From positions 15,393,501-15,457,500 of the forward strand of contig CM055317.2 of the NCBI GenBank assembly GCA_029255685.2: a stretch of DNA of 64,000 nucleotides. Reading direction: 5' to 3'. The DNA comes from Silene conica. Its lineage: Eukaryota; Streptophyta; Magnoliopsida; Caryophyllales; Caryophyllaceae. Shown piece by piece: positions 1-12,390 of the stretch. The first letter of the stretch is position 1. The number at the start of each line of letters is the position of its first letter. The notes under the pieces are model-generated. The model did no database searches and was not told the DNA's origin. It saw nothing but the letters and a program-made list of their open reading frames with translations. Made by a program: the position numbers and the translations under genes.

Positions 1-2
1 AG

Positions 3-587
3 ACAGCATTCAGGTCCGAAAGAGGCATCTACTGCTACAACGTAATGCCCTTCGGCCTTAAGAATGCTGGTTCCACGTACCAGCGACTCGTCAATATGAT
101 GTTCAAAGACCAGATAGGACGCAATATGGAAGTCTACATAGATGACATGGTGGTCAAATCCAAGCAATCAGCAGACCACACCCAGCACCTGGAGGAAACA
201 TTCAACACCCTCCGGAAGTACAAAATGAAGTTAAATCCAGCTAAATGTACCTTCGGAGTTTCCAGTGGGAAATTCCTGGGGTATATGGTAACACAGAGGG
301 GGATAGAAGCTAGCACAGAACAGATCAAAGCAGTTCTGCAGCTGGAATCACCCCAGAAACCAAAAGATGTGCAGCGTCTGACGGGAAGAGTAGCAGCCCT
401 GAGCAGGTTTATCTCCAGATCCTCAGACCGGTGCCGATTATTCTATGATATACTTAGAAAAAGCCAGAAGTTTGATTGGACACCAGAGCACGAAAAAGCA
501 TTCCAGGAACTAAAGCAGTACCTGAGCAGCCCACCCCTGCTATCCAAGCCAGAGCAGGGGGAGGTCCCCGCCTGTACCTCTCAGTAA
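3..587 (+). pseudogene. Tat-lineage Ty3/gypsy pol, end of reverse transcriptase (5' cut by window edge)
   Basis: The frame is open from base 3; the ATG at base 45 is internal, so this is the continuation of a polyprotein that begins outside the window. It shows late RT motifs: MPFGLKNAG, then YIDDMVV with the two catalytic aspartates (bases about 147-165), followed by a connection region containing GYMVTQRGIEAS. In this family RT copies the element RNA into cDNA inside cytoplasmic particles. Near bases 557-568 the useful frame jumps by one base: this frame runs out at TAA 587, while the RNase H homology continues in the next frame. I read this as a frameshift mutation that disables this copy. 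Gypsy RT is certain; the Tat lineage is assigned from the second RNase H and the antisense gene downstream. Confidence 0.9.
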
Positions 588-2737
588 CCGAAGCAGCAGT
601 AAGTGCAGTTCTGGTCCGACAGCACGAAGGATCTCAGCACCCGGTGTACTACGTCAGCAAGTCATTACTACCGGCAGAAGCAAGGTATACCTCACTAGAG
701 AAACTAGTATTGACATTGGTCACAGCATCCTATAAGCTGCGTCCGTACTTCGAGTCTCATACCATCTCAGTGGTCACCAATCACCCACTCAAGACGATTA
801 TGAGAAAGCCAGAATTATCAGGACGAATGGCTAAGTGGTCTGTGCACCTCAGTGGATATGACCTCCAGTTTGAACCACGCACAACCATAAAGTCACAAGC
901 CCTCGCAGACTTCGTCTCCGATTTCAGCCCAGCAATCCAGACCCAAGCAGAGCAGGAAATCCTGCACCTACACCAGGGTGTCAAATCAGGCACCTGGGAG
1001 TTACGAGTAGATGGAGCTTCAAACGCCAGAGGGTCCGGAGTTGGGTTGATCCTACGATCACCAGAAGGGGATCTAATCACCCAGGCAGTCCGATGTGAGT
1101 TCAAGACCACAAATAATGTGGCTGAGTATGAAGCCCTAGTCCTGGGACTGCATCTAGCCCTGGACATGGGAATCGACCATGTCAATGTATACAGTGATTC
1201 ACAACTAATTGTGAACCACGTCAATGGAACATACGAAGCAAGAGACCCCACAATGGCGGCCTACTTATGTGTAGCAAAGGAGTTAATCAGCAGATTCGTG
1301 GAATTCTGCATCCAGCAAGTACCCAGAGAGCAGAACGCAGAAGCGGATGCACTGGCAACTCTAGGCTCAACCTTCAAACCAGCCGACGTAGCCAGTATTC
1401 CAATCACCCATGTCCTCAGAACAGCCATTCCTGGACCAGACTCGGACCAGGAAGAGCTACCTATCTACAACAACAACACAGACCAGGAGTCAGAACAAGA
1501 CTGGCGAAAGCCATACCTGGACTGGTTGCAGCAGGATATCCAGCCCAGCAGTAAGAAAGAAGCACGCAGTTTCAGAATGAAGGCCTCCAGATTCCTACTA
1601 ATTGATGGAATCCTGTTCCGGAAATCATTAGCAGGGCCATATTTGCGATGCTTGGACCAGATTGAGGCACAGACAGTCTTGCATGACCTCCACAGCGGGG
1701 ACTGTGGAAATCATGCAGGGGGAAGAAGCCTGTCCAATAGAGCCCTCAGAATGGGATACTTCTGGCCCACAATGCGCAAGGATGCGAAGGAGTATGCAAG
1801 GAAATGTGACGCCTGTCAAAGGCACGCATCTGTCAATCACCAACCAGCAGAGCCTTTGCACCCGATCATATCTCCATGGCCTTTTATGAAGTGGGGGATG
1901 GATATTGTGGGACCTCTCCCCAGAGCACTAGGAAACAAGCTATACATGCTAGCCATGACAGATTACTTTTCTAAGTGGATCGAAGCAGAATCGTTCACCC
2001 AGACCACCGAAGCACAGGTCATCTCTTTTATTAAGCGCAATATATTCACCAGATTTGGCATACCTTCAGAAATAGTATGTGACAATGGTTCCCAATTCAT
2101 TGAGAAGAAAACCAAGGCTTTCTGTGCTGAGTGGAATGTATCACTCCAGAAATATACCCCCAGGAACCCCCAGTCTAATGGACAAGCTGAGTCTAGTAAT
2201 AAAATCATCATTGAGAACATGAAAAAGAAACTACAAGAAATGGGAGGGAAATGGGCAGAGGAACTTCCTCTGGTCCTGTGGGCTGACAGAACTACTACGA
2301 AAGTAGCAACAGGTCAGACCCCCTTCAGCCTTGTCTTCGGAGCAGAAGCGGTAATTCCCTTTGAGGTCAAAGTCCCAACCCACAGGTACGGGCGTATAAC
2401 TGAGGACCAGAACCAAGTGGAATTGGCCAGTAGCCTGGACACTGTTGATGAACTCAGGACCAGTGCCTACGTCAGAATGGCCTCGTACAAGCAGATGGTG
2501 GCTCGAAGCTACAACAAGAATGTCAGGATCAGAACCCTGCAAGTAGGAGACCTGGTCCTGAGAAAGGTGTTCCAAAACACCAAAAACCGACAAGCCGGAA
2601 AATTCGCCTACAACTGGGAGGGTCCATACCAAATCGAGAGCATAGTTGGTAATGGGGCCTACAGGCTAATGACAATGGAAGGGGAAATGATACCCAGATC
2701 ATGGAATATACTTCACTTAAAAAAGTATATCGTCTAA
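563..2737 (+). CDS. Tat-lineage Ty3/gypsy pol, RNase H + second RNase H + integrase
   Basis: This continues the RT frame after a one-base shift; the open frame extends back to 476, but homology begins near 563. Order: connection/RNase H (YYVSKSLLPAEARYTSLEK, about 640-720); a second archaeal-type RNase H beginning at WELRVDGASNARGSG (about 1000-1370), with D-E-D type residues in DGAS, EYEAL and YSDS; integrase zinc finger H-H-C-C (about 1680-1830, ending CDACQRH); integrase core with D (WGMDIVGPL), D (CDNGSQF) and E (NGQAESSNK); then a C-terminal tail with YNWEGPYQI. A second RNase H is a known mark of Tat/Ogre/Retand elements. Integrase would insert the cDNA into chromosomes in the nucleus. 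The frame is otherwise open to TAA 2737. No chromodomain is visible. Confidence 0.9.
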   Translation, partial: GPRLYLSVTEAAVSAVLVRQHEGSQHPVYYVSKSLLPAEARYTSLEKLVLTLVTASYKLRPYFESHTISVVTNHPLKTIMRKPELSGRMAKWSVHLSGYDLQFEPRTTIKSQALADFVSDFSPAIQTQAEQEILHLHQGVKSGTWELRVDGASNARGSGVGLILRSPEGDLITQAVRCEFKTTNNVAEYEALVLGLHLALDMGIDHVNVYSDSQLIVNHVNGTYEARDPTMAAYLCVAKELISRFVEFCIQQVPREQNAEADALATLGSTFKPADVASIPITHVLRTAIPGPDSDQEELPIYNNNTDQESEQDWRKPYLDWLQQDIQPSSKKEARSFRMKASRFLLIDGILFRKSLAGPYLRCLDQIEAQTVLHDLHSGDCGNHAGGRSLSNRALRMGYFWPTMRKDAKEYARKCDACQRHASVNHQPAEPLHPIISPWPFMKWGMDIVGPLPRALGNKLYMLAMTDYFSKWIEAESFTQTTEAQVISFIKRNIFTRFGIPSEIVCDNGSQFIEKKTKAFCAEWNVSLQKYTPRNPQSNGQAESSNKIIIENMKKKLQEMGGKWAEELPLVLWADRTTTKVATGQTPFSLVFGAEAVIPFEVKVPTHRYGRITEDQNQVELASSLDTVDELRTSAYVRMASYKQMVARSYNKNVRIRTLQVGDLVLRKVFQNTKNRQAGKFAYNWEGPYQIESIVGNGAYRLMTMEGEMIPRSWNILHLKKYIV

Positions 2738-3401
2738 AGGTGCCTCCACCAGACCAGAGCAGCTCCCTTAGACTCAGGTTCTATTCTGTATAAAGTTTAC
2801 TCTGGTTCAGCCTAAAATTTTGTTTTGCCTTTATATTTTTTATATAAACCTGAGTTTAGAATAATATCTTGCCTTATATTTTAAGTTTAGTAATCTAAGT
2901 CTTGTAATTTCAAACCTTAGTATATTTTCAAATTTTTAAGTCTTTTTTTAAAAAAAAAAAAAAAAGGGAAAAATTTCACTACTTATTTTCTGGACCAGAA
3001 TTTACTTATCCTAGTGGACTGACCTAAAGAGGAAATCTGCACTGATCGCAGGAGAACTTAAGTTAAGCCTGACACCCCAGTATAGGGATGGGTATACAAA
3101 ACACCAGGCCAGCACACCAAAACAGCGATGGCCAAAACACAAACGAAACATGCATGTACAAAAGAGAAAACGCCAGAAAAACGGCAGAAAGCAACAAGAT
3201 AAGAGCAAAACCCCATACAACGGGGGTCATACGATTAAAAGAAAGGTTGCCCAAAGCAGCCCCAAAACAGCATTGTTTTTACTGGTCCACCCGGACCAGC
3301 AGCAAAAAATTACAACAGCTAAGCCCACGCAGGGGCATCCAAAGTTCAAAAACAAAATATTAACGCCAATACTAGGGCCCAGCAGATAATTTTTTAAAGA
3401 C
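2738..3401. other. Non-coding spacer between integrase and antisense gene
   Basis: AT-rich sequence with a T-run followed by a run of more than 15 A at about 2943-2966. The short frames here (for example 3011-3254 and 3088-3389) show no recognised domain. Such spacers are usual between integrase and the extra antisense ORF of Tat elements. It probably holds the 3' end of the convergent antisense transcript, but I saw no clear polyadenylation signal. Confidence 0.5.
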
Positions 3402-5516
3402 CTACTCATCAGGAGTAGGCCCAGCAGCAGCTACATCAGCATCGGTGGGGTCAGAGGTCACCTTCTCTCCAACGTCTTGGGACCCCACCCCATCTTCTTC
3501 CTCATCATCGTCAGAAATCAGGTCCATGTTTAAACCCTCGGGAAAGTTTGAAGCAAAGGCCTTCTCCAAAGCTGCTAAGTCCCAGGTAGTATGGCTACCC
3601 TCCTGGAACTCCCGAACACACTTCACCCGGGTCTCAGCAGCAGTATAAGCAACAGCTTCAATTAACGCCCTCTGCAGACCAGCCTTCTTCTGCTCCAGAG
3701 CCTCCACCTTCAGCACCAGGTCCGCCTCTGAAGTCAAGGCCCTCTCCAGCTTAGAGTGAGCCGTGGCTAGCTGGTTCTGAGAAGCCTCCTCCTGAGCTTT
3801 GAGCATCTCCTGGCCCTTAGCCACATCCTGGCGAGAACGCTCAACAGCCTGCCGCAGACTTTCCCTCAAGGTCTCCTCCAATCTTAACTTCTCTGATAAC
3901 TCCCGCTCCTTCTTCGGCAGGGCCTCCTGCATCCTCTCCACCTCCTGCCTCCTCCTCAGAGCCTCAGATTGAGCTGCCTTCGAGCAATGGAGTTCAGCCA
4001 GCAAGGCCTCACTCTGTCGTTTAGCACAAAGTGACAGCTCCAGGACTTGGACGTCCAGACCAGGTCAGGGAAAACAGAAGAAAGAAAAGAGAAGAGAAAA
4101 GGGAAGGAAAAAGGAGGGTTACCTCAAAGGAAACCTCCGCAGTACGCCTGATCAAGTCCTTGAAAGGACGAGTTTCCATAATAGAGGCAGAGGCGGGGAA
4201 AAGTAGTGAGTCCAAAGTAGGCCAGAGATGGGTCCTGGACCCATCAAAGTCCGCTGGGAGCTCCAGGCGCACAGAAGAAGAGGAGGATAAACCTTCTCCA
4301 GAAGGTGGCAGAGGCAGCTGCTCCAAAACTGGCTTGTAACCAGGAGTAGGAATGGAGGGAGGAATCTTGAGAGGAGAAGGATCAACATAGGGAGCCTCAG
4401 CAACAGGTTCCTGGACCAGATCAACGGTATCAACTTCAATAGGGGCAGCCTTGGACCCGGCTCCAGTAGAGCTCCCCTCCACAACGTCCATTTTTGTCTT
4501 CTTCGAGGACCCCGCGTCCCCAGAAGCCAACCTCTTTCTGCGCAGCTGCATCACCCTGCTCACATCTACTCTGGGCTTGCCTGAAAAGGTGACAGCAGAA
4601 ATCAGAGTAGAATTAACGCAGGACCACCCAAAGAAAACAAAGAACACCAAAAATACCGTACCCTCCTTCTTCACCACCAGAACAGCAGCATCCCGGACCA
4701 GTTTGGAGAACGTCCTCTCCTCGGGAGGAAGGTCCAGGAGCTTGGCCTTGGAAGCAGGAGGATCAGCAGAGTCAGGGAACTTAGCCAAGCTACGACCTGC
4801 AGAGACTAACAAACCGTCAGAAACAAACGAAGAAGCAATAAAGTAAGAAAAATCGAAGGAATGCTAAAGCAAAAACCAGTACCTTCCACGGGCTGCCATG
4901 CAGAGAAAATATAGTCAGGAGAGGAAGGCAATGTGTCAATCTTGACGAAGATAAAACGGGTAAACCACTTACTATCATCCGGAGTGGTGGAAAAAATAAT
5001 GGCAGAAGGCATATTATCATGACTACGAATTGTGCACTGCGAATGACCCAGAGAACGAGGAGCGAACCACTGCCCCAAGTCAGCCACACCAATGTTCAGC
5101 CCCCGTTCACGGTTCAGAGCACAAATACTGAGCAAGATTTTCCATGCATGAGGAGCAATCTGACACATAGCAAATTTAGTTAACTTCAGAAAATCTACAA
5201 TCAAGTCAGGAAAAGGAAACCTGAGACCCAGACGGAAGGGATACTCATAGAGACAAGTCCATCCCTCCCTCTCAAAATCGGCCTTCTCGCCGGCAAGAGG
5301 AAAGTGATAGACCACTCCCTCCGGGAATCCGAAACGAAGCTTAATGAAAGAAGCATGAGATTCGTTGAAAGAAGAGTCGCATAAGTGCTTAGCCGCAAGT
5401 AACTTCTGCGACGGAAAAGGACCAGAATAGTCCCCCGAAGCAGAACTAGACCCAGAGGATCCCTCAGGAGCAGGAGTATTGGAAGGAGTAGCGGAAGGAG
5501 ACCCAGAAGCAGACAT
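3402..5516 (-). CDS. Antisense extra ORF (aORF) of the Tat element, four predicted exons, putative gypsy-type transposon protein
   Basis: The gene faces the opposite way to pol. The start ATG is at 5516. Predicted exons on the minus strand are 5516-4883, 4796-4662, 4580-4123 and 4037-3402. All three introns are GT-AG (donors GAAG|gtactg, GAGG|gtacgg, GAG|gtaacc; acceptors ctgcag, ttttcag, ctggag). Exon lengths 634, 135, 458 and 636 keep the frame across every junction, giving 621 codons including the stop. The N-terminal third has a Ser/Pro/Gly-rich leader, then a globular part with RLGLRFPFPDLIVDFLKLTKFA and WKILLSI, which I recognise as the putative gypsy-type transposon family (Pfam Transposase_28-like). 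The middle is low-complexity with a basic patch (LRRKRLAS). The C-terminal part is a long charged coiled coil ending in an acidic tail (SDDDEEEDG). Extra ORFs in this position are known in Tat elements; their function is unknown. Confidence 0.8.
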
Positions 5517-5643
5517 GACGAAAGAAGTGGTAAAAGTTTTTTACTGAGAGAAGGAAAGCAAGAAAAAGCAAGAAAGAGTGGGAAAGCAAGTAAAAGGAAG
5601 TAAACTTTGGAGATGGTAAAAGTGAAAAAACCCGATGAGAGGT

Positions 5644-5653
5644 AATTTATAGG
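5644..5653 (-). promoter_or_regulatory. Possible TATA box for the antisense gene
   Basis: On the minus strand the sequence reads CCCCTATAAATTACC, about 130 bases upstream of the predicted ATG at 5516, a plausible distance for a plant core promoter with a short 5' UTR. It lies between the aORF and the probable 3' LTR, so the antisense gene may have its own promoter rather than depending on the LTR. Confidence 0.4.
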
Positions 5654-5731
5654 GGAAAGGAACGGTTAAAAGAAAGAGTAAAATTTGAATTCAAAAGTTG
5701 AAAGTAAATGCAAGTGGGAAGTTGAAATAGT

Positions 5732-6372
5732 TGAGGGGACATACCATCAATAGGCGGTTGAAAAAGTAGCCTAGTGGGCAGCCCACGTGAGCATCGTCAG
5801 CAAAACCTCAACTACCCGAGTAAATTCCAGAAACCAGGTTGGGAACAGGAAAATTCCAGCCCAATTAAAGCCGAAATAAGGCTGAAATTTGGGGGAAATT
5901 GTTTAGCCCAAAAATCCACTACTGGGCCCAGAAGATAAGTAAACAACCTAACGCCAGGAGCAGAGCAGGGGGAAAGCAGATGCAGACCAGGCACAGCCCA
6001 GAGCAGAAAAAAGAGCTGTTAAAGGAAAGGGAATGGGTCAAAACCCTAAGAGGATATTCCCCTATATTTTCTCCCACATTTCAGCACCAAAAACCGAGTC
6101 AGTTGAGCAGCAATTCGCAGCTACAAAAAGAGAGACTAGGTCATTTCTTAGTCATTCTGTTCATACGTTGTAAATCTAATACTTGCGCATACACTTGTAA
6201 TCATCATCAAGCGAAATCTTCGATCATAGTAGAAATATTGGTGGGATTCCGTTCCCCCCGCGGTTGTTTCCCTAAACGGGTTTTTCCGCGTCACCAAAAA
6301 TCTCTTGCGTCATTGTTTTATCTCTTTAATTTTCGTATTCATTCTTTACGCAAATTCTTATATTGGTTGACA
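5732..6372 (+). repeat. Probable 3' LTR of the Tat element
   Basis: The segment starts TGAGGGGACA after a purine-rich stretch (5711-5730) that could be the polypurine tract, and ends ...TTGGTTGACA. The right half (about 6230-6300) has the C-rich block CCCCCCGCGGTTGTTTCC and the TTTTTCCGCGTCACC string typical of plant LTR R-U5 regions. The 5' LTR lies outside the window, so both borders are estimates. The 159-residue frame across it (5899-6378) is fortuitous. Confidence 0.5.
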
Positions 6373-8703
6373 CTTTGACCCGCATCACAATATCACGACC
6401 CGGTAGAAATTTTACCAAAACACCTATTTTCTTAATTGTTTTAATTATTACCTTAGTACATACATATCCTTTTTCCACACCATTTAGGTATTCGCCATAC
6501 CCTTCTCGACTAACTATCCAACTTGACCGGCAGAATCAACCGTGTCTCTGAACAACCTTAATTAACTATAGACATTTTCATGTACAATTCAAATCAGACT
6601 CTTATAAACGTCGGAGAGCAACCATATCCCCAAAGATACTTACCTACTCCCTCGAGACTTACTTATCGATAACCTTACAAAAATTGACACATCCAATGTA
6701 AAATCAACCCCTAGCCTATAAGACAATGTCCCGCTATAAAGAATAAGTTGAAAATATGGAGGAAAAAAAGGAATATGAACTATAATAAACTATAATATAA
6801 TACTAATTAAAAAATAAATATGATCTTTTTACGGCTTAATTCATCAGTCTCGAAAACATCATTTATTTGTCATTACTTTGTTGTTTATGAATACCTTCTA
6901 GTACCCACTTACATTTAATCTCATCACCACAATTATTCTATTGAACCCACCTACATCATTATGTTCTTTATTATTTATATTTATATTGATATTTATACTC
7001 CTTAAAACGTAATTTGGTAACCCAAATAACCAACCTGATCATCAAATCATCAACTGTATCCCTGAACAACCCCAACCTATTTGCTTGTACTACTCAAATC
7101 AGTAATCACACTATTAAACGTCGGATAGTAACCTCATCCCTGAAGTCACTTACCTCTTTTCTCATAATCTATCTAACCCGTCCCCCTTAAAAAAAAAACA
7201 TGTCACTCTATAACACAATATCCCATCGGTAAAGAATAAGGTGAAAATATGGCGGAACAAATATATTGTTGTTTATGAAATACATTTCAATACTTATTTA
7301 AAATACACGTCATCCACAAAATTATTCCACTTGCCCTATCAACATCATTCTTGTCTTTAATATTTATATTTACAGTCCTTAAATTGAAAATTGACATTTT
7401 TTGGATTTCTCTAAAGTATAATATATTTGACATTTATCTTATTTCCTTTTTACTTTGTTAAAGAAATTATCTCATTTCTTTCGCATAATTAAGTATGAAG
7501 GTGTATAATATTCACTTAAATAATAGTGCTACTATTGTAAAAAAAAAATAGTAGTGTTGCTCTTAATTTGGTTGAATGAGTACGCGATAGATCGCAAACA
7601 TTCCTTTTAAGTAGAGATAGATTTGCATATAGTTAAATACTTAACTACTTTCATTTTAGTTCCACACATTCTGAATCCAGGCATAGGTATTCATTATAAG
7701 TTTGAAGGGCCAAGTAATATGGAAATGATAAGAACATAATACATAAGGAAAAGTAACAAATTTGTCTCCATATCCCGATGTATAGGACTAATTTTTACCC
7801 ATTTTAATGTTAAGACGAAGATGAAATAAGTTAATTCTTTCTTCCGCTTTCCAATTTACATTTTTAATAGAAATATTGAAAAAAGTTAATATTCTTAATT
7901 AGTAAGTATATAAATATTAAAGAATAATATACTGAGTCGAATAGGAAAATTGTAAATAATCAATTATATTCTAATTCATTTCTCATTTTCATTTTTAATA
8001 AAAACGTTGAATAAAATTAATAATCTTAAATAGTAAACGTATAAATCTTAAAAATTAATAATGTTCTAAATCTAATAGGAAAATTGTAATAATTAACTAT
8101 TTTTAAGTTTTCTAATTTTAATAGAAAAATTGTAAATAATTTATTATTTTCTTAATTTCTAATTCTAATAGGAAAATTATATAAATTATTATTTAATCAT
8201 CTATTTTCTAATTTTCTAATTCTAATAGAAAAATTGTAAATAATTAAATTATCTCCTAATTCTAGTAGAAAAATTGTAAATAAACCATTATTTATTAATA
8301 ATAGTGTTTTGTAATAGTTTGAGACTACCACAAGCTTAGAAAAAAGCCTCCTTTAATTATATATTGATTGATTGATTGATTGATTGATAATACGCTTGAT
8401 AGAAATTATTAGATTTATTAACGATTATTAATACGTTTTCATATCGTTTTCATATGGTAGGAGCTATAAACAAAAATACTACTAATAATGTTCACGGCTT
8501 CTTGTAAAAAACAATCCGATTAATGTATGTGTTGTTCGTGCATTTGTCAAACGACTTCTTATTAGATTGGACAATTCATTTACAACTTTTGTTTATTGTA
8601 CATTTGTACATACATCAGACAATACATGAATATATCTGACCAAACCATGGACAAATGTCGTATGAACCAACATGTAGGATTACTTATTCGAAAAGAAAAT
8701 GAG
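6373..8703. other. AT-rich spacer with old duplications and simple repeats
   Basis: No coding signal. It contains a diverged direct duplication (about 6500-6760 against 7040-7260, sharing words such as AAACGTCGGA and ACTTACCT). A GATT-type microsatellite with about six units lies at 8367-8389. The rest is A+T-rich with no recognised element ends. Confidence 0.5.
7900..8290. repeat. Degenerate tandem repeat, unit built on TCTAATAGAAAAATTG
   Basis: The phrase TCTAATAGRAAAATTGTAAA recurs with variation at about 7935, 8075, 8125, 8165, 8220 and 8265, separated by AT-rich filler that often contains TTTTCTAATT. Spacing is irregular (about 40-90 bases). It looks like an old, diverged minisatellite. 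Confidence 0.5.
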
Positions 8704-8708
8704 ATAAG

Positions 8709-9226
8709 TGTAGGCGGTATGACTATTAAATAAACAATAAACATACAGAATTTTAAGAAAGATATCGTGGCATGATAAGAATTACTGCCCTAAAGTTGGA
8801 TTTGTCCCACTCAATTACACACGGCCTCTTGGCAACCAACCCCCAGGGTTACACGACGTCCGAGTCTAAGGTGTACGACAAAGACTCAGAATGAGGACTA
8901 CTAACATAACGTTGCCAAAATCAGCTAAGAATAGATTTAGAGAGATTTTAGAAGAAGGGAGAATGAGAGTGAATTGTTGTGTCTCAAATGACAAAAGTAT
9001 ATGGTATATATAGTGGATGTGGGAAGGATTTAGATACAATCATTAAAGCATCTCGTAAATGTCATATAATAATTTGCACAATTAGATTTGTAAATAACAA
9101 AAGTCAGTATGGAAGACTGAACTTTTACCTTTGCAAATCACAACAATCAGAGTAAAAGACTGAGCCATTCAATTTCAGAATTTGTGCAAAAGATTATTCT
9201 CTTTTGAAGCATTTACGCATCCAACA
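8709..9226 (-). repeat. 3' LTR of element A (left copy)
   Basis: This 518-bp copy is bounded on the plus strand by TGTAGGC...CCAACA. It matches 14278-14805 throughout apart from scattered substitutions and short indels. The adjacent polypurine tract (plus strand ATCCCCCACATG, 9227-9238) marks it as the 3' LTR for the minus-strand element. Confidence 0.85.
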
Positions 9227-12200
9227 ATCCCCCACATGATTCAAAAGAAGAATAAGAGTTTAGCTGATATAAGTCAACGGAACGTAAGTCTTAAGATGAC
9301 AATGTTCTAGAGGGACAATGCATACATTACTTGCTACACCCGTGTCAAGTTGCACAAAGGCTTTGGACTCTCCACGGTGGGTTGTATACAGATAGATGCG
9401 CACAAACCTGCATTCGAATCTGTGTTCGTTCTCGCGAAATGTCATAAGATGGTGCCCCTCACATGCCCGGGTTCTCGTGAACGCTCTAGAGGCCTTAAAG
9501 CCTAAAGACCTCATAGGGGGTATGGCATTTCCCCCACATTCACATAGGTAAGTCCATCAGGTTTGACTGCCACAAACCATCCTTATACAGGGACTATGGA
9601 TTTATTAAGAGCTTACCTCAGCCTTCCTCACATGACAAATTTAAAACAATAGAAAGAATACTACACCACTTTTATTAAAATAGGAATGGTAGTAGTATTA
9701 CAATAACATGAGATCCTCGTGACTTCGTTTGACCCATTGAACTTGGTAAACCCAAGTGGGGGAGCCCCGTCACGATTAACTCATAATAGGCTTTAAACAC
9801 ATTTCCCGTGGTGCCACTAACACCAACATCTACCATGGCCATTGGTAGGAGGATCTCAATATCTTATTCACATTTTACGTACGTACTATCATGATATCAC
9901 ATTGTGCAAGGGATCTCAATATCCACTTACACTTCACAACCCTTGTGAACCCATTGATATTGATCGTATTTTCCGTAAGGGTCTCAATATCCACTTACAA
10001 TTCAGAACATTTGTGAACCCATTATTGGATCAGATTATCCATCACTCTTGATAATCTGCCAGAAATTCGTATGCTTTGGATTGTGATCCAGACAATTAAT
10101 AAAGTTAAAATATTCCCACAACGGAATAATACAACCACTTAGCTATTCAGCTTTTTATCCTACAAATTCTTCACAATGTATGCATACTCTATTGCATATC
10201 CAACATTGCAATTACGCATCTATAACTTATATGATATAGTCTTATGAAAGACACCATATTTCAAAGTCAAATAAATTTAATTTATGCGACTTTTACCCCT
10301 TCTTGGTTCAAGACAAACATTTAAACAAAAAAAAAGCGAATAATTATTCCAACATGTATTACCAAACAACCGTTCATAAATTTCTTAAACATAAAATAGG
10401 TTTAAGCAATCCCAATATTAGAGTATTCACATTTCAGAATAATCAATCTATCCCATGTAATAATTGTCATTATATATAACCACTTTCAACATTGAAACTC
10501 AATTGTATAACGACAAAGATAAAAGGAGTCTTACCTTCACTAGACACCCCCACAATCCTTGACTTATGTCAAAGCCTAGCTATTAGACTAATCGCTCTCA
10601 CAAGAATTGACAGTGTAATATTACGTAAAGTTTATAAAATGTCCGACTCGACAACAAACTTCAAAGCAGTGAAAATAGACAAAATTTATGCCTCAACGCT
10701 AATATACATGATAAAGCAATGATCAAGCATACCTCTATGTCAGAGATCAACATTATCATATGAGTATCTATTAAACTCATAAACCAAGATGTCAGATTAT
10801 CATTGTCATAACAACATATTCATAACAAATTATATAAGATCCAATTGTGTATTGCTCAATACATACAAAAATTTCTTTTAACGCGCTCCATATATTTCCA
10901 AGTATATCATATATATAAGGAATATGTTTTTCAGAACTTAAGGATCAAAGATGGATACAACTTTACAAAGTTTACCTAATTAATAGATATAACATTAATC
11001 TACTTCCCCCACATGTTGTTACATTGTACATAAAAAAATGACAACATTTAAAGTCGTCTAATGTTTAACATTATATCATTCATGCCATTAGAAAACACAT
11101 GCGCCAACTAAAAAATATCCGTCATTATAGATCATCATTTAAATACATTAAACAACAGTTTTATATAATCCGAAAGATGCATAGCCCAGTAACAAAAAAT
11201 AATTACTTTGAACAAATGTATTGATGACAAGGCATAGTTAATGAATTAATTAAACTCACATACCATTAACAAGAATCCAACCGAGATACATATGATATTA
11301 TAACTAGTTTAGTTTCCCGTGAAATCACAGTATTTTTCAAACTCTTCGTTAATAAATTTTTGTCAGCGTAAATATATTTCATTGTGTTTTGTAGTAGTTT
11401 GATATTCAAATCATTTTATGAGAGTATGTTTTCTATTATAACATGTTATTTTGTTATTCTCATTCTATTACTTTTGTAACCAAATAATATTGTTTTTGCT
11501 CAACGTCAAAATGATATTTTTGTTAATCGAATTTTATTAAAACGATAATACTCTGTATTAGTAACAAGAATAATATGTAATATTAATCATTGTTTGGATA
11601 CCTTAATATTTTTCTAATTTAGAAATAATGATGATATTTAAGGCTTAAAATATTTTCACTCATTTTCTCTAAACTATTGCAATGTTTAATAGAATAAAAA
11701 TAAAATTTTCGAGGTAGGTAAATAGATAAAACAACATGAATTCTGAGATTAAAAATACAAAATATAAAAGATATCTTACTCACTAGTATTTGTTTTTTTT
11801 GGATAAAATATAAGTAAATATTTAATGAATTAATATAAACACATTATCAAAAATCGATAGGTATATACAATGTATTTTTGCCATGATCATGTAAGCATCG
11901 ATAAGACAACTACATCAAATCTGTCATATCCCATTAGTACTCAAATCACAAGGAAAATATAAATTTACCATTTTAACCAACATAATTAAATATATAGATA
12001 ATACCATATTTATATTAAACTTGCGTTACTCATATTTGTAATTTGTTGTTAATATCAATATTAACAATGATGAATATAGTAAAAATATCCGCAACACAAA
12101 ATATCACAATTAAAAATGTGAAATTAAAATGTTAATAAAGTTACAATTTCGTCTAGCTAGGATTTCTTCACAAAAATTTGACCACAATTCACCGATATTA

Positions 12201-12390
12201 TATTCAATCATCGAAGATCTCAAATGTCTTTATAAGCATTTGATAATGCTTAAAACGAACTATATAATACAAATGTTTGTCAAATTCTCCACTTCTCTAT
12301 TATTTATCTCTTATTTTCTTATTTCTTGTCAATTTGATTCATGCTCACCACAAAATACAGATATAAAAGTGTTGAAAAATTAAAAATTGA
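9227..12390. other. Interior of element A, non-coding, with a short repeated phrase
   Basis: AT-rich sequence without a recognised protein. Between about 9850 and 10020 the phrase ATCTCAATATCCACTTAC recurs about three times at intervals near 65 bases, with TTGTGAACCCATT following two of them. The 9500-9840 stretch is less AT-rich than the rest but gives no convincing translation. Frames at 9842-10051 and 10492-10722 have no recognisable domain. Confidence 0.5.

Noticed and set aside
3011-3389. Short overlapping frames on both strands downstream of the Tat integrase
   Set aside because: No domain, and they overlap each other on opposite strands in a known non-coding spacer position.
9842-12383. 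Small frames inside copia element A as remains of gag or pol
   Set aside because: None shows a CCHC knuckle, DSG/DTG, integrase or YVDD motif on either strand.
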